From positions 186,001 to 250,000 of the forward strand of contig JAGSPU010001667.1 of the NCBI GenBank assembly GCA_019321725.1: DNA of 64,000 bases, in the 5' to 3' direction. Both the position numbers and the translations under genes were made by a program. Positions 1 through 12,970 of this stretch are shown here, in pieces (the first letter of the stretch is position 1; each line of letters starts with the position of its first letter). A model generated the notes under the pieces. The model was not told the origin of the DNA and made no database searches. It worked only from the letters and a program-made list of their open reading frames with translations. The stretch is from Paulownia fortunei (Eukaryota > Streptophyta > Magnoliopsida > Lamiales > Paulowniaceae).

Positions 1-775
1 TGATTATCAACACACATTTGAGATAATTCAATCCTTTTTCTTCTTGTTGTTAGTGGATATTATTTCCCTCCAATTGTAATATTTTTGATCAAGCAGATGG
101 AATTCAGCATGCATCAGTTTAACTGATACAGGAATGTACCAAACTACAGTAGCTGCCGGTTAGCAATCATCTTTTGACATTGACGAGATCTGAAGTAAAA
201 ATGCAGAAGCAGCATAATTATGACCATTTCTATCATTCTAACAACAAGATAACATTCATTCTCTTTTAGCTACAGCTACATTTGTCATCTTCAACAACAA
301 TGGTCATGATTAAACTACACAACATATATGATGGTGAAAAACAAAAGTTTGGGTCAATAATGTAACATCCTATGCAAAGCTCACATTGAACCTATGTTGC
401 CAAACCAGGGGAAAAGTTGCCAGAATGTGCAGATACAAAAACAAAACCGTTTAAGTCACAATCAGTCTCAAAAGAGAAACATAATTTCTGAGTATCTGTC
501 ACAAGCAGCGGAGAAGCCACAGAGGCAGAAACCTCGGGCTTACTGGTTTGGAAGAAAATCCTTGGGTGCCACTCATGCTTACGAGTGACTTAAGAACAGA
601 GAGTCTTGATACCGCTTTCAGACAGACAATGGAGGGAAATCATCTTCATCTTTGAGACGGTACGAAGACCTCAGCGAAATCCTACATGTTCAGAGCAGGT
701 AAATTGCTCAAACGGAAGACCAGCAATATCAGCAACCAAAGACGGTTGTATGTAAATATGTATTCGGAGATTCTT
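1..775. other. Downstream flank / 3' UTR of the nucleotidyltransferase gene
   Basis: No gene is supported here. The stretch lies directly 3' of the stop codon of the minus-strand gene ending at 776 and probably holds its 3' UTR and terminator. A 64-codon open frame at 394-588 has no recognisable motif. The true end of the transcript cannot be read from sequence alone. Confidence 0.5.
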
Positions 776-3700
776 TTACCTATCCTGCTCCCTGCTCAAC
801 GCAGGTTGTGACCTTTGCATCCCTGAGAAAGTTCTAGGGGATGAAGAGACGGGTCTTTGTTGCCTGCTTTTTTCTGACAAGGATGTTCCAGATGCATGTC
901 CAACCAACTCAAATTCAACAACTCCCTCGGGTTGGATGAACAAGCCATTTGCATTAGGATACCCATTCCTACGAGGAGAAAATGACAGGTAGCTATCAGA
1001 AGAGCTAACCATCACACTTTTGTCAACAGGGACTTGAGGTTGTAATAGTTCATGGCTGCTTCTTTCGGGCATATTGGCTCTGTAAATATCATGTTTCGCC
1101 CATTGTTGCGTGGGGACCTTGATGATGCCTGATTCCTTCCTTTCATAGCTGAAGACCTATAACCTTGTGGGGGTTGATTCTGCTTAATAAAAATGCAAAT
1201 AACCAGTTATCAAATAATGATGCTCAGCACCTCCAAGAGGTGATAGGTAAAGGAAGTTATGAAGTGATAATAAGTTCACATGACAATCCATGTCATCAAA
1301 ATAAATTTAAGATAACCATTAATATCAGCATAAGTAGCATACCGTATTTGGAAAATATGTTCCCGTTCCTCTGGGTTTGGGCAACTCTTCCCACCCAAAC
1401 GTAACACCTGGTAATAGTACAGGTTGCACGGCATACACTGCTGGATTTGTGTGGAAGCCATTATGATGTCGATGGGAAAACCCATTCTGCTTATAATGTG
1501 ACAGAGGCAGGAGACCATCCCACAGACCATTGTTCTGATATGGAGTGGTTGGCAAGGGAGGCATGGGCAAAGAATGCATACCTAAGCCATACTCATAGCA
1601 CCATCGACCATACTGTAAGCATTGCAAGTAACTCTCATAATCCCCGGTGAGATCTGATGAGTGTAAAGATTCAGGTGTCTCACTCCTGCTTGCTGAGCCC
1701 TGGTCCGAATCCATGTGATTTGGATCTCCTGAAAAAGACAATGACTTTGGAGTCCAAAAAACATCCTTGGGTTTACTTGAAGCCACTGCTTCATCTTTGT
1801 CAACCAACTGGTTTTCATCCAGGCTTCCAACAGTATCTCTTCCTTCATCAGATCCCGATAAGACCAAGGAAGAAGCATTCTTTTCACACTTGTCCCACTT
1901 ATCTGAATCTGGGTTTCCATCCCTCATACTGCCATCACGCAATTTGGAGTTAGAAAAATACATGTGAGGTGCATGATAGGGCAAACCAACTGCAACACTC
2001 TCCTTTGGAATTGTAGTTTGAATTATGGATGAATCAATAGAAATTTTAAGGCCTCCAAGACCAGAGGTGGCAAGGTCGTCTGACTCCCCACGGAAATGAG
2101 GACCCAGAGCATTGTGTTTAGAAGGCTGGTCTCTATCCAGAAACATTGTTGGGTGTTTTAACCCCGAGCTGCTGTACTGCTCTCTATTTTCCATATCTGA
2201 TGTTCTTTCTGTCCCTTTCAGTAAATCTTGGGATGATTTACCTGAAGTAGACTGAAAATCTCCAGTTGAGACTGCATATTCATCGAAGTGTTCATAAGTG
2301 TTATCAATTTTACACGACCCAGTCTCTGGAATAGACACTGCAGAGATGGGCCTGTTGCAAATTAGTGATGGTTCAAAATCCTGAACATCAGGCCTCTGTC
2401 CACCTCCATGCCTTGCCATGGTGTTTGAGAAGAATTTATGAAGCTCATTAGCAATAGATTCTTCGGGCTGAAGTATCCGTGCAAGTTTTCTAGCCCCATA
2501 AGAGAAAGCGCTGCGTATGCGGTAGAAGTTTCCTGCGCAGAACACGATAGTTAAAATTTAAACAGAACAAGCAACCAATTAACTTTATTGCCAAAAAATT
2601 CAAGGTTAAGTCAAGAGGGGGCTGCTATTAATGTCTTGAGAAGATGTGGCATTCAATTGAGCTTTGAAATGATGTTGTTGAAGCATACAAGATAAGGTAA
2701 AGATTTATTTTTCCAGGAAGACGCGGTTCATGTTCATATTTTTAAAGAAGATATCATAACGGATATCTATCCTGAAACTTGACGACAAAAGCATTAGACA
2801 TAAGCAGGGTTTGAATTTTTTATATACAACGCATCTGAAAAATTCAATGCAGTTCAGGTTAAAAATATTCAATGAGGCAAACAAACATGGCTATAGTTGT
2901 CTTCTCTAATAATTAGAAAAACCATGCTTCCACTTAAGTGCAGTAACAAAAATGACATACCTTTGCTGACACTACGTCCAAGATTATTGATCTCTTTCAG
3001 TGGATCAACTATGTTCAGATGCTTCCGCTGAAACCCACGTGAATTTTTGTCATCACCTCTAGAAGGAACTGAAAACATGCTAACACACGAACTTAAAAAA
3101 TCACTGGTCAGCAGTAAATCTCTTTCACTATCTTCTGGCATCTCAGCTGAGAAACAGAGAACAGAATAAACAGTTAAATTTCAACCATAACATCTTAATT
3201 ATGTAAGATATGTGATTCCAATCAAGAAAACGCTGCTCACCAACAATAGCCGGCAATGAAGAAAGGCGAACAGGACCACTTAAGCTAATACAGTAGGTCT
3301 CCCAATCGAATTTGCTGAAGTAGTCCAAAAATTTATATAGTACCTAAAGCAAGAGATTTCGATTATTAGGTTTATCTTGTCAAGGCAATCTGAAGAAATG
3401 GATTATACTCGGGAGCACTCACAGCTAAAGGCCCATCTAATGTTGAGTGAAAAAGATGGAAAATGTACAACACCAACGTCTCCAAAGCATAGGTAGAAAT
3501 CAACCCATGATGAGCACCAAGAATACGACTTTCATAGTAGCACCATGCTTTGATCAGGATAATACTGCGCTTAAACAGATGATCTTTGCCAATGAGGCGA
3601 TCAACCTGAAATACAAATGCATTGTAACTGTGACATTTAAAAACTTTGGATCCACCTTCATTTACATAACTTGAACGAGATCCGATTTTGTGTACTTCTC

Positions 3701-6700
3701 CACTTAACCTAAAAGATAGTTCTCATAAGACTAAGGCTCAAGGCAGAAAGTACAGTATTAGCTAAATAAGTGAGTTTTACAAGACATGCAATTCTTGCAT
3801 TAGAGGATCTGACATGCAAGAGCAGAAAAAATGAGGTAGCATATTGTATCACATCAAGTTTCTATTTCATCATTAGGATGGAAAAGAATGTTATACAAAA
3901 GGCTGTTTGTATTTTTAAGAACAGTTTAGTTAAGTATAAATGCTAACATTAAACTAGTCGTTTTAATAAAAACAACACAAATTAAAATATATATTTATTA
4001 TAATAATTATTAGTACTTTTGTTTTACAACATATATATTATGGTCATACAATTAAATATGATAATAATCATAGCATAACAATACTTGTTTAATTAATATC
4101 AACAAGCATCAAAAATATTTGTGTAGATACAGTAAATAAAAAAATAACTGCATGGCAAATAAGCTATGTACTATTTTCACAAATATGAATAAGTAAATAT
4201 AACATAATTTCACTCGCTACGCAGGAAATTTAAGTCAGTATGACCATGTATTAATCAACAAACAAGAGAAAATTGGAAGCATCAGTATTGACGAAGCATC
4301 CTGGTCAAGTAATCAGATAAATCTCTCAACAGTTCTTGACTTTCAGAAACATTTAAGAACATTAGTTACCTGCTCTAGAAAGCATAAAGTACAAAGGCCG
4401 CCAATTTGATTAAAGGATACATCAACAACAATATCTTGAACAATACATTTCACGAGCTTAACCTGCCACATAAGAGCCCTGTCTCAGTAAGGTGAGGCAC
4501 ACAATTAATAATGCAACTATCTGCAATTTAGTGCTTATGATTTTCTAAAAGAATTTATTATCCTGAGTCTACAATATGCTGGCTTAATACAAGATTGTTC
4601 TACTATTAAAGCCAAGTTAAAGGTAAAGGAGAAGCCTTAAAGCTCGAGCCAGGTGTCAAGAAAATTTCCACCTGTCAAACAGGAAAATTGCAATATTTAC
4701 TAGAAGTATAAACCCAGGAGGACAGGTCTAAATGGGCATATATCAAGATCAATTTTCAGTTAGAACTGTCATGAATGAAAAGTGCACCAAATGGACATAA
4801 AAAGATGTCGTTATCGATGCAAGAAAACTAAATGCAAAGTCTAACTGTGTTTATGTTATGGGAAGCAAGGAAAGAAACTATTCCGCAAAAAATCACAGTC
4901 TTAACATCAAATGTAAAGGAAAAGTGAATTTGACCAATGTTGCAAACAATAGTCGTTGTATTTGAACAATAGGTAGCAGTCCAAGCAGCATCCATTCAAC
5001 CAAATTCAATGGCAATACATCATCAATTTTTCAAATGAAAAAAAAAAAAGTGAATTTTGGAAAGCCTTTTGTCCATATACTCCAAATTACAAGTTTATGC
5101 TCATCAACCCTGGCTTGCAGAAACTGGGCAGCAGTAAGCAGTATAATTCCTTCTCCGCTATCATACACACCTAGCCTCACCTTTAATGAAGCATATTTTC
5201 CACCAACAGGTACTTCAAAAGAGAGGCAATAGATGCTGCTAATGATGGAAGCAGCAAGGAGAGACAAGAACACATACAAATGCAGTATTTGAATATGTCC
5301 GTAACTAATTCTATGTCATGAGCTGCTTCATGTGTCTCTTCCAATAATGGGGCCAATGATGAGAATGAAAATTTTTGACTGAAAAGATAAAGGTAGCCAC
5401 CATATTGGAGAAAAGAAGGCTCGACATCTGAAGGCGGGTTCTTAATTTGACAATTACTCACATATCCTTAGTGTGTACTTATCAGAGTTACCCTCACTTT
5501 AAGTAGAAAGCAGCTTCTGAGTGCAGTGTACCTCATAAAAGATTAGGTTTCTTTAGTAAAGCCTTACCAAAATTTAGTTACATTGTGAAGTTTGCTACAT
5601 AAATCCTTTTCTTTCACTCAGCTACTATGTGCAGGTCATCTCCATCTCCTGAACTACACCACTAAGACTTAAGTTATCATTTGGTTATCTCATGTAACAT
5701 AATTTTAGATCAACCATTTACCTACAATACTAGTTCCATGACACCTCCTAAACACCTAGCAGCCTCCATAAGTGTATCCATACTAGAATGGTTGTTCTTC
5801 TTCTGCAATGTAACTTGCATGGATACCACATTATCCATGACACATGAGCTCATCTCTTATTTTATCCTCATAATTTTTTTAGCAAATGCATCTAATGTTT
5901 CTGTCTCTAGTAATCTACTTTTTTATGCAGGGGAAGATGGTGCAATCAGAACCCCCATTTATCTGGAGCACCAGACCTGAAAAAGCAATATATCTTATCT
6001 AAGCAACATTGAGTCAAAGGATTGTAGGGTTGAGCACATAGTACTTTTTAGGTTAAATCTAGCATGTTAGCTCGAGCATCTTTACCCATAAATAACAAAT
6101 ATGCATACCTCAGCACGAATGAGCTGGACATCCTTTACTACAAACTCTGCCGCCGTATTTTTCTCTTCTTCTTCAAGTACCGATTTCATATCCTCAGCCA
6201 AAGTATCTTCAACATTTGCACCACCAAAGGTGGTCAAATCAATGTCTCCATCCGGAAGATAAGTTTTCAATGGCACAGATCCATATGGAATACCTGTAAA
6301 AAGTTCAAACATTTACTCCAACAAATACAAAGGTAAGGTTGGTGTGAGAAAGAAAGGGAGATTGGCCAGAACTATTGTCGAGCTAAAAACTTACAAGCAT
6401 CAGTTACTTCCTAGATGCATATGCATACAGAAGCCACAGAGATGATAGAGCATTTGATGCAAACAGAGAATGTGACAGGAAATACGAAGAAAAACTAACG
6501 TGCAGTAAAATAAACTAATTGTCGTATAAACTACAAACAATAAAGATAAACACATTCTGCATTCTTCACATGCCATCAAATGTCTATTTCATTCAGATCA
6601 AGGGAGCCATAATCCAGCACTGGGATAAGATCCTATAAGAATGAAACTGTTGTTACGCTCTTCTTCTGTATTTTGTGACACAAGCATGGAGGGTAATATA

Positions 6701-9013
6701 ATGCGACGAAGGCCACAACTTGTAATGAGATCAGACAATCAGTTTACATGATCATATCTATAGAGCAAAATACCATAGAATATCAAATTTTACCATTTAG
6801 ATCTATTTTTCAAGCCAGCACCTCTCATGCACACAAATCAGTTTTTCTTTCTCAGCATCTTCTTCCTCTCTAATTGGATTTTTGTTTTTGCAATCTCATT
6901 CCAGTCTTATTGATAAACAATTGCCTAAAGCACATTATAATTAATTTGAGATGGATATGAAGTGAAAAAATGGCAACAATTTGTTCTCTGTAATGCTGTT
7001 AGCGTGTGTGAGGGAGAGAAAGGATGAGAGTGTGGAATTACACTTCTGAAAATTTGCTCTGGAATATGGAAACTTTGGTGTTATCATCAGCAAATCCTTC
7101 TAAGTGGTGGAAGAAATCAATAATAATAGCACCATAATTGCGCATGTCAAATGTACATGTTAAACAGTAAAACAAACTGGCATGATCTGGATACAATACA
7201 AACCACGAATCTGGCAAACCATCCAAAGTGTAATCACATATATCAATGATCTTCTGATATTACTTCATGTTTTTCTTTCCAACAAAATTTTGTTTTCTTT
7301 CTTCTTCAGATACTTGGGTCGTGCAACTCTCTCGATATGCTTGTCAAATAACACTTTGAACAATACTGTTGAAAACAAATCTCAGCCACAGACAAAGCTA
7401 CTGGTCAGTGAAAGCAAAGATTTGGGCTGAACTACAATTTGAGGGAGTGGGAGCATACAGGAAAGATAATGTTCATGTTCATTGATTGGAGATAGCTGAG
7501 TTTTGATCAAGGGAACACCTATCGCAGTTCCTACCGTTTAGCCAAGTTAGATAGCCATGAATCCAGTATTCTTAATCTTCTTTAGCAAATATCTAGATGT
7601 TAAAAACGCTACATCAGTCTCTGTCCATGGTAATTACTCAGCAGGATAATTTGTTAGTTTTGCATATGCACACAGATGCATTGTGAAACAATCAAAATGG
7701 AAAAATCCACAGGCAAACAACAGACATGAAGTGCTCAACTGCAAGGGATGGCATTTATTTAATAAAACAAGGCACATGGATCAGCATTTAATTGTGGGAA
7801 AGAGGACATTGCGACGTGAAGCAAATGAACATTATAACTACTGGAAGTACAGGGAAAAGCCCACTTAGGCAATATATTCTAAACAATTATCTAGTTAATC
7901 CAGTTCTCTTATAACATATTAGCCATGTAACTGGTAAGATTAGCTAAAAAACAGTGCAATTTACTTATTAACCAAGAAAATAAATTACACAGAGGAATGC
8001 CCATTACCTTAAGAAGACAGAAACTCTGACGACAGTGCGCTATATTCACAAAGGGCATAATATTCTTAAGTCAAAGAACACTCAAATAGTTCATGTAACA
8101 TCGTAATTAGTTCATTTGAATTTAAAACCCTTCATATATTGATAAATACAAATAACGACAAAGTTATACGTGTGTAGAAGAGCCTTAATAATAGCTAGAG
8201 TGACAGACAAGCCTGTAACATAACATATTAATGACAGCTTTTCCTGATTACCTCAATAACAAATTTCTCGTATCCAGATCAAATACACGTGGACAAAATT
8301 GATGGAGCATTTCCAAAAATATTAGATGCAACTTGACACATGAATTACTTCCTAAATATCAAACACCCTGCATTACTCAGCATCTTTTCCACACGTCAGA
8401 AAACAGCTTTTGATCTCGTATTGCCAACATTCTTCCATTTGGACATTGTTCGGCATTAACTAAACACATATGGAATTGATCAAAACTAAATTTACCATAA
8501 AAGCTATCCTTGCATTTGAAGCAAAAGATATCCATGCATGCAAACCAAAAAATAAATTTGCTGTGTGTACAGTAAACATCACAGAGAGTCACTTGGCTGC
8601 GCTAGACATCAGACTAACACTAAACACAGCAAATTAAGACACAGTGCCACTATCTCTAAATGCAAAATTCCTCAAACCACTAACAAAAACATATATATGC
8701 ACAGAATGTACACATATAAATGTATCAAGGAGTAGATATCTGTCAAAAGAGACATATGGAAGGTGATAATTTTCACCTCAGCACCAAGACAATTCCTGAT
8801 TAATCTCTGAATATAATCAACGACCTCTCTTCTCCTCTCTTCAGATACAGAATTGGGTTGGACCTTCCGGATTATTTCACGGGCCGCTCTGTCAGCTGTG
8901 GCCCAATTCTCCGTACCAATCTCAAATGGGTTTGGCTCTGCAAACGACGACGATTGTGAAGCCACGGGCTTCAACTCCGCCGCTGCAGCACCGCCCCCCG
9001 GAAGATCACCCAT
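776..9013 (-). CDS. PAP/OAS1-type nucleotidyltransferase-fold protein, eight exons
   Basis: Plant family annotated as PAP/OAS1 substrate-binding domain proteins, related to poly(A) polymerase and terminal nucleotidyltransferases; the RNA substrate is unknown. Exons, in transcript order: 9013-8777 (or 8785), 6293-6109, 4462-4370, 3605-3423, 3343-3241, 3146-2961, 2532-1343, 1156-776. All introns are GT-AG. About 849 residues. The catalytic fold is visible: PYGS near residue 80, DGDID near 90-94 (two metal-binding acids) and a third Asp in VVDVS near 152. The helical substrate-binding part follows in exons 4-5 (KRSIILIKAW, YALETLVLY). The long exon 7 is Ser/Asp-rich and probably disordered, ending in a Pro/Gly-rich GVTFGWEELPKPRGTGTYFP block; exon 8 is also low in structure. 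Start chosen at MGDLPGGG, with stops upstream. At the exon 1/2 join the reading frame is one base short of the family pattern LG-x-EVFPYGS; a donor 8 bases earlier (CTTG|GTGCTG) restores the frame but drops about three residues. The fold assignment is firm, the biological role is not. Confidence 0.88.
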
Positions 9014-12000
9014 TTATTATTACTATTATTAAAAGAAAGAAAACAGCTGAGTCAATCTTTTTCACTTCAATAATTCATAATCACAATAACCAAAACCCAA
9101 TACACATCACACAGAACATTAAACCATTCGATCAGAAAAACATAATTAAATTGAGAAATTTCTAACAAAAGAAGGAAAAGGAAAAAAAAGCAAAGAAATA
9201 TGCTTTCTTTTCCTCACTGTGTGTGAAATGGGGAAAAGGTTTGGGGTAAAAGGAAAAAAAAAAAGACGCCAAGAAAATGAACAAAATGAGGGGAGTTTTC
9301 GGAGAGTTTAGAGAAAGACAGAGTGATGAGTTTTAACAGGGGCTTGATTTTATTTTTCTGTTGTGTTAGGTTCGAGCAGAAACAAAAACAGCATAAATAC
9401 GCAAATCTGTGAATTTCGTTAGATTGTGTATATAAATGTGCATCGAATGATATAAATATACTTTACCAACTGCAGATCATTGTAATACAATTACAGCAAT
9501 CTTATGATTTTTGACCGCCGATTGCGCTGCTCTTAATTTTTCTCTTTTCGTTTTTTACGTGATAAGATTTTGATTATTATAATTTACTGTTACTAACCCT
9601 AGTTAAAGGGCTCCAATTTTTTCACCTACCATATATAAATATTCCCTACTCCAATCACCTTTTTTGTTGCTTATCTTTAACTTTTTTATTTTTTGGTTAT
9701 TGGATATTCTTCTTTTTTTTTTTTTTTCTTCCCAAGGATAAACAGATGGTAAGGGATACAAATGATGTCATGATCAGGTTTGTAAAATTGGACATTTCCT
9801 TGCTACTGTAAGGATTTTTTTTTGTTTTATCCTTACTTGTCCAAAAAAGAAAAAAAATAAAATTATGGCCTTTCTGTTTGAATGTGTCCAGCAAAATATG
9901 CAGGTGGTTGGCTTTTATTGTTTGTGTTTATTTAGTAAAGAAAAACAATGCTGGAAAAATGAGGTTGAATAGGTAATTAATAATGCTTTCAGAAGGATAA
10001 AAGGCCAAAAAAAACTTTGACTTCATTTGGACAAATATGGTATTTACATCAAAGCAAAGTAGAACTTGCTAATATAGTTTGATGCTTGGAGTATCAATAT
10101 GCTCTTATTTTTCAACTTTTTTCCTTTTTTGTGTACATATGAAGCTACGCAATTAGAAATGACATTAAATTGCATCTGTGTTTAAGAGCAGTAAACATAT
10201 AGATGCATAGCGCAATTAGGATATTATTGAATTTGAATTTTAGCAGTACGTATTCAATATGTAATGCTTATTTGTATATTAAGGAGCTAATATTTCTTAA
10301 TAATATAATAAGAAATGCACGAATATTTTTCAATATATATATTTATTAATGCATAAGACCAAATTATGTAACTTCTCAATGCCCTTCTTGGTCATGAACA
10401 AAATTTAATGTTGATGTCAATATTATTTTGAAATCTCAAAACTCACAAAGGCATTTTTATTAGACTTAATGTGTTGGTTATTGTTTCAATTTGTGCTCAA
10501 TTCACACATCTTATGATGAAAAATGCAACTCAATTGTATGATCATATTGTCAAATCATTCGTGTTTAATATTGTAATATTTTGATAAATATTTGACAACA
10601 TAAGAAAGAAAGGGTTGAGGGATCCTAAGCTCACAACTTTTTTTTTTTTCTAGTACTACAAATTAAATAAATAATGTAAAATAAAAAAAATCATAACTTT
10701 TCGATAACTAACTTAAAGTCATATATATGAAATTGAGTAAACAAATGAGCGACACAATTTACATTGATATGTGTGCATTTTATTTATATATATATATATG
10801 TGTGTGTGTGTATTTATGTATATATTATATATATTAGTTGTTAGACATGCTCGATGGATGTACAAACATATTATTTTGTATGGCAAAAAAAAATATTAAG
10901 AATGACAAATTTTAAAAAAATGCATAATGCTATGTATACATGTTCAAATATACAATATGTAGAGCATTAATGAAAGAATAATGTTCCTTTGATGTATTTT
11001 AAAACCAAGAAACTTCATATCTTAAAGAATTGATTAATTGATTCTCACCAATTTTTCTGCAATATCAGGATGAATTTATTAACAAACCATACAGTTATCC
11101 TCGATAAGTTATTAAATAATGAACTTACATATGAAAAATGACAATTATTATAAATAAAATTCTTAAAAAAATCATATTGCAATAGTTCATCATATAAGCT
11201 GAAAACAAAAACTAAAAACATAACAAAAGAAAGAAAAGAAAAGAAAAAATTGTAAGGAGAAACAACGGAAACAAACCAAGAAAACATCACAAATTGGCTT
11301 TAAAATTCAACAGCCACCTAAATCAACCAGTGTGTTCTTTCCCCATAAAAGAGCAAACACAATTTGCAGATCCATTCTCCTTTTGGTATATCAACAACTC
11401 ACAGAATCAGCAATAAAGTAAACAATTATGAGTTCAAAAATTCAAAAGTATTATACACACACATATATATATGTGTGTGTGTGTGTGTGTGTACATGACC
11501 TTTCTTATACATGGCTAAATCAAATAATAGCATATGATGTTTAAGAAAACCTAGATTCACTACGAAAGGAATAAACAGTGGATTGCGATGGGCCGATGGC
11601 CCAGGATTCGGATCACTAGGAATGAGGACAAGATTCCAACATTGAATGGATATATTATTATATTCACAAAAGATTAGTAAAACGAGTAAGCATACCACAT
11701 ATAAATATAGTTAAAAACGATACATAGCATCAAAGGGAACAATTAAGTATATAACATTAGTTTACTTCTTAAACTTTGTTGAATTCAAGTTTAACTTCAT
11801 TTTTAGCTGATAATCTTGTTCATACATTCAACTTAAATTTGCTTTAAACAAAAACAATTCATACTTCCACAAAATAATATATGATGGCGAAAACTTCTTT
11901 TATTTTAATATTCTATTGATTTTTTTTTTATTTCACTGTCGTATTCTTGAAAATTCTTCAAATAATGTTAAAATACGTACAATAGCGAAAAATATTTTTG

Positions 12001-12970
12001 AGTTTTCTAACCAAAGTTCTAGGGGAATAGGAGTTGTTTGATTATATACTTAATTCAATGTGAACTCTTTTTGTAATAAGATTTGTGATTTTTCATTGAT
12101 ATTGTGATGGTACTTTTTTTCCTTTTTTTTTTTTTTCCTTTTTTAACCATCCTTATAATGTGTTTAAGCTAATAAAAATGACTCTAACATTGTGAGTAGT
12201 ACAAAATTATTGATGTGGACAAACTTTTTATTTTCTCTATCATCTGCTAATTTGTTAACTAATAATCTTACTAACTCATTTTTTATGAAAGGTTAGTGAA
12301 CTTTTCATTGATCATGTGATATACATACATGTTTTTTTTTGAATATTCACCATCTGTATTAATTTATTTAAGTTAACAAGTACTATTATTATCTCACATT
12401 TTGATATGTGAATATTATCAAATTATGCAACTTTGACTATTTTTTTCTTTTTATGCAATGCGTTCATTTTGTTTGACCAATAATTTAAGTATCGTTTTGG
12501 ATAACTCTTTAAGATTTTTTAAGAAATAAATGAATGATATTAATTAATGGAGTTCGCAATAAAAATAATTTTGTAAAAATATCAAAGAATTTTATAAAAA
12601 AATAATTAGTAGGTTTGATTTTTTCAAATGTTCTTTGCCTTCACAACTTACAAGCATATGGGGCAAATAAAGTAGCAAAAAAGCTGGAATAGAATTTGAT
12701 AAATGCAGGAATCACCAAGTTTTTGTATGCACGAAGCATATCTGCGCAATACGATGGACGGATGGAGGAGTTTGGATCTTAGGAAACAGCGTGATAATTG
12801 ATGTTGTTCAATTCAAAGCGAGGGGCAATTTGGAGATTTGGTAGGATTTTGCTCTGACATTAGGGATTTTGCTCTGGTACCAAAAAGTCAAGTAGAATCG
12901 TGGTCAATTCCCAAATGTTTTTAACAGGTTCTTACATCGTAACTACTTGCGATCGGCGACTGACGAAACC
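9014..12970. other. Intergenic region between divergent genes
   Basis: No coding region seen. The first few hundred bases hold the 5' leader and promoter of the minus-strand nucleotidyltransferase gene; the last few hundred are the promoter of the plus-strand gene at 12971. Between them the DNA is AT-rich with T-runs (near 9712-9727, 10638-10649 and 12115-12137), a (TA)n(TG)n tract near 10786-10812 and an AC/AT/GT tract at 11454-11494. Open frames here (e.g. 11045-11290, 11426-11698) are low-complexity and unsupported. Confidence 0.6.
11454..11494. repeat. Compound (AC)n(AT)n(GT)n microsatellite
   Basis: An AC run, a short AT run and a longer GT run follow each other without interruption. 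Because AC and GT are reverse complements, the tract is self-complementary and could fold into a hairpin. Confidence 0.9.

Noticed and set aside
1582..1953. Overlapping open frames on both strands
   Set aside because: Shadows of exon 7 of the nucleotidyltransferase gene, which has the family sequence in its own frame.
5031..5461. Open frames on both strands between nucleotidyltransferase exons 2 and 3
   Set aside because: Intron 2; the neighbouring exons join in phase with the family sequence RAE|VKLVKC.
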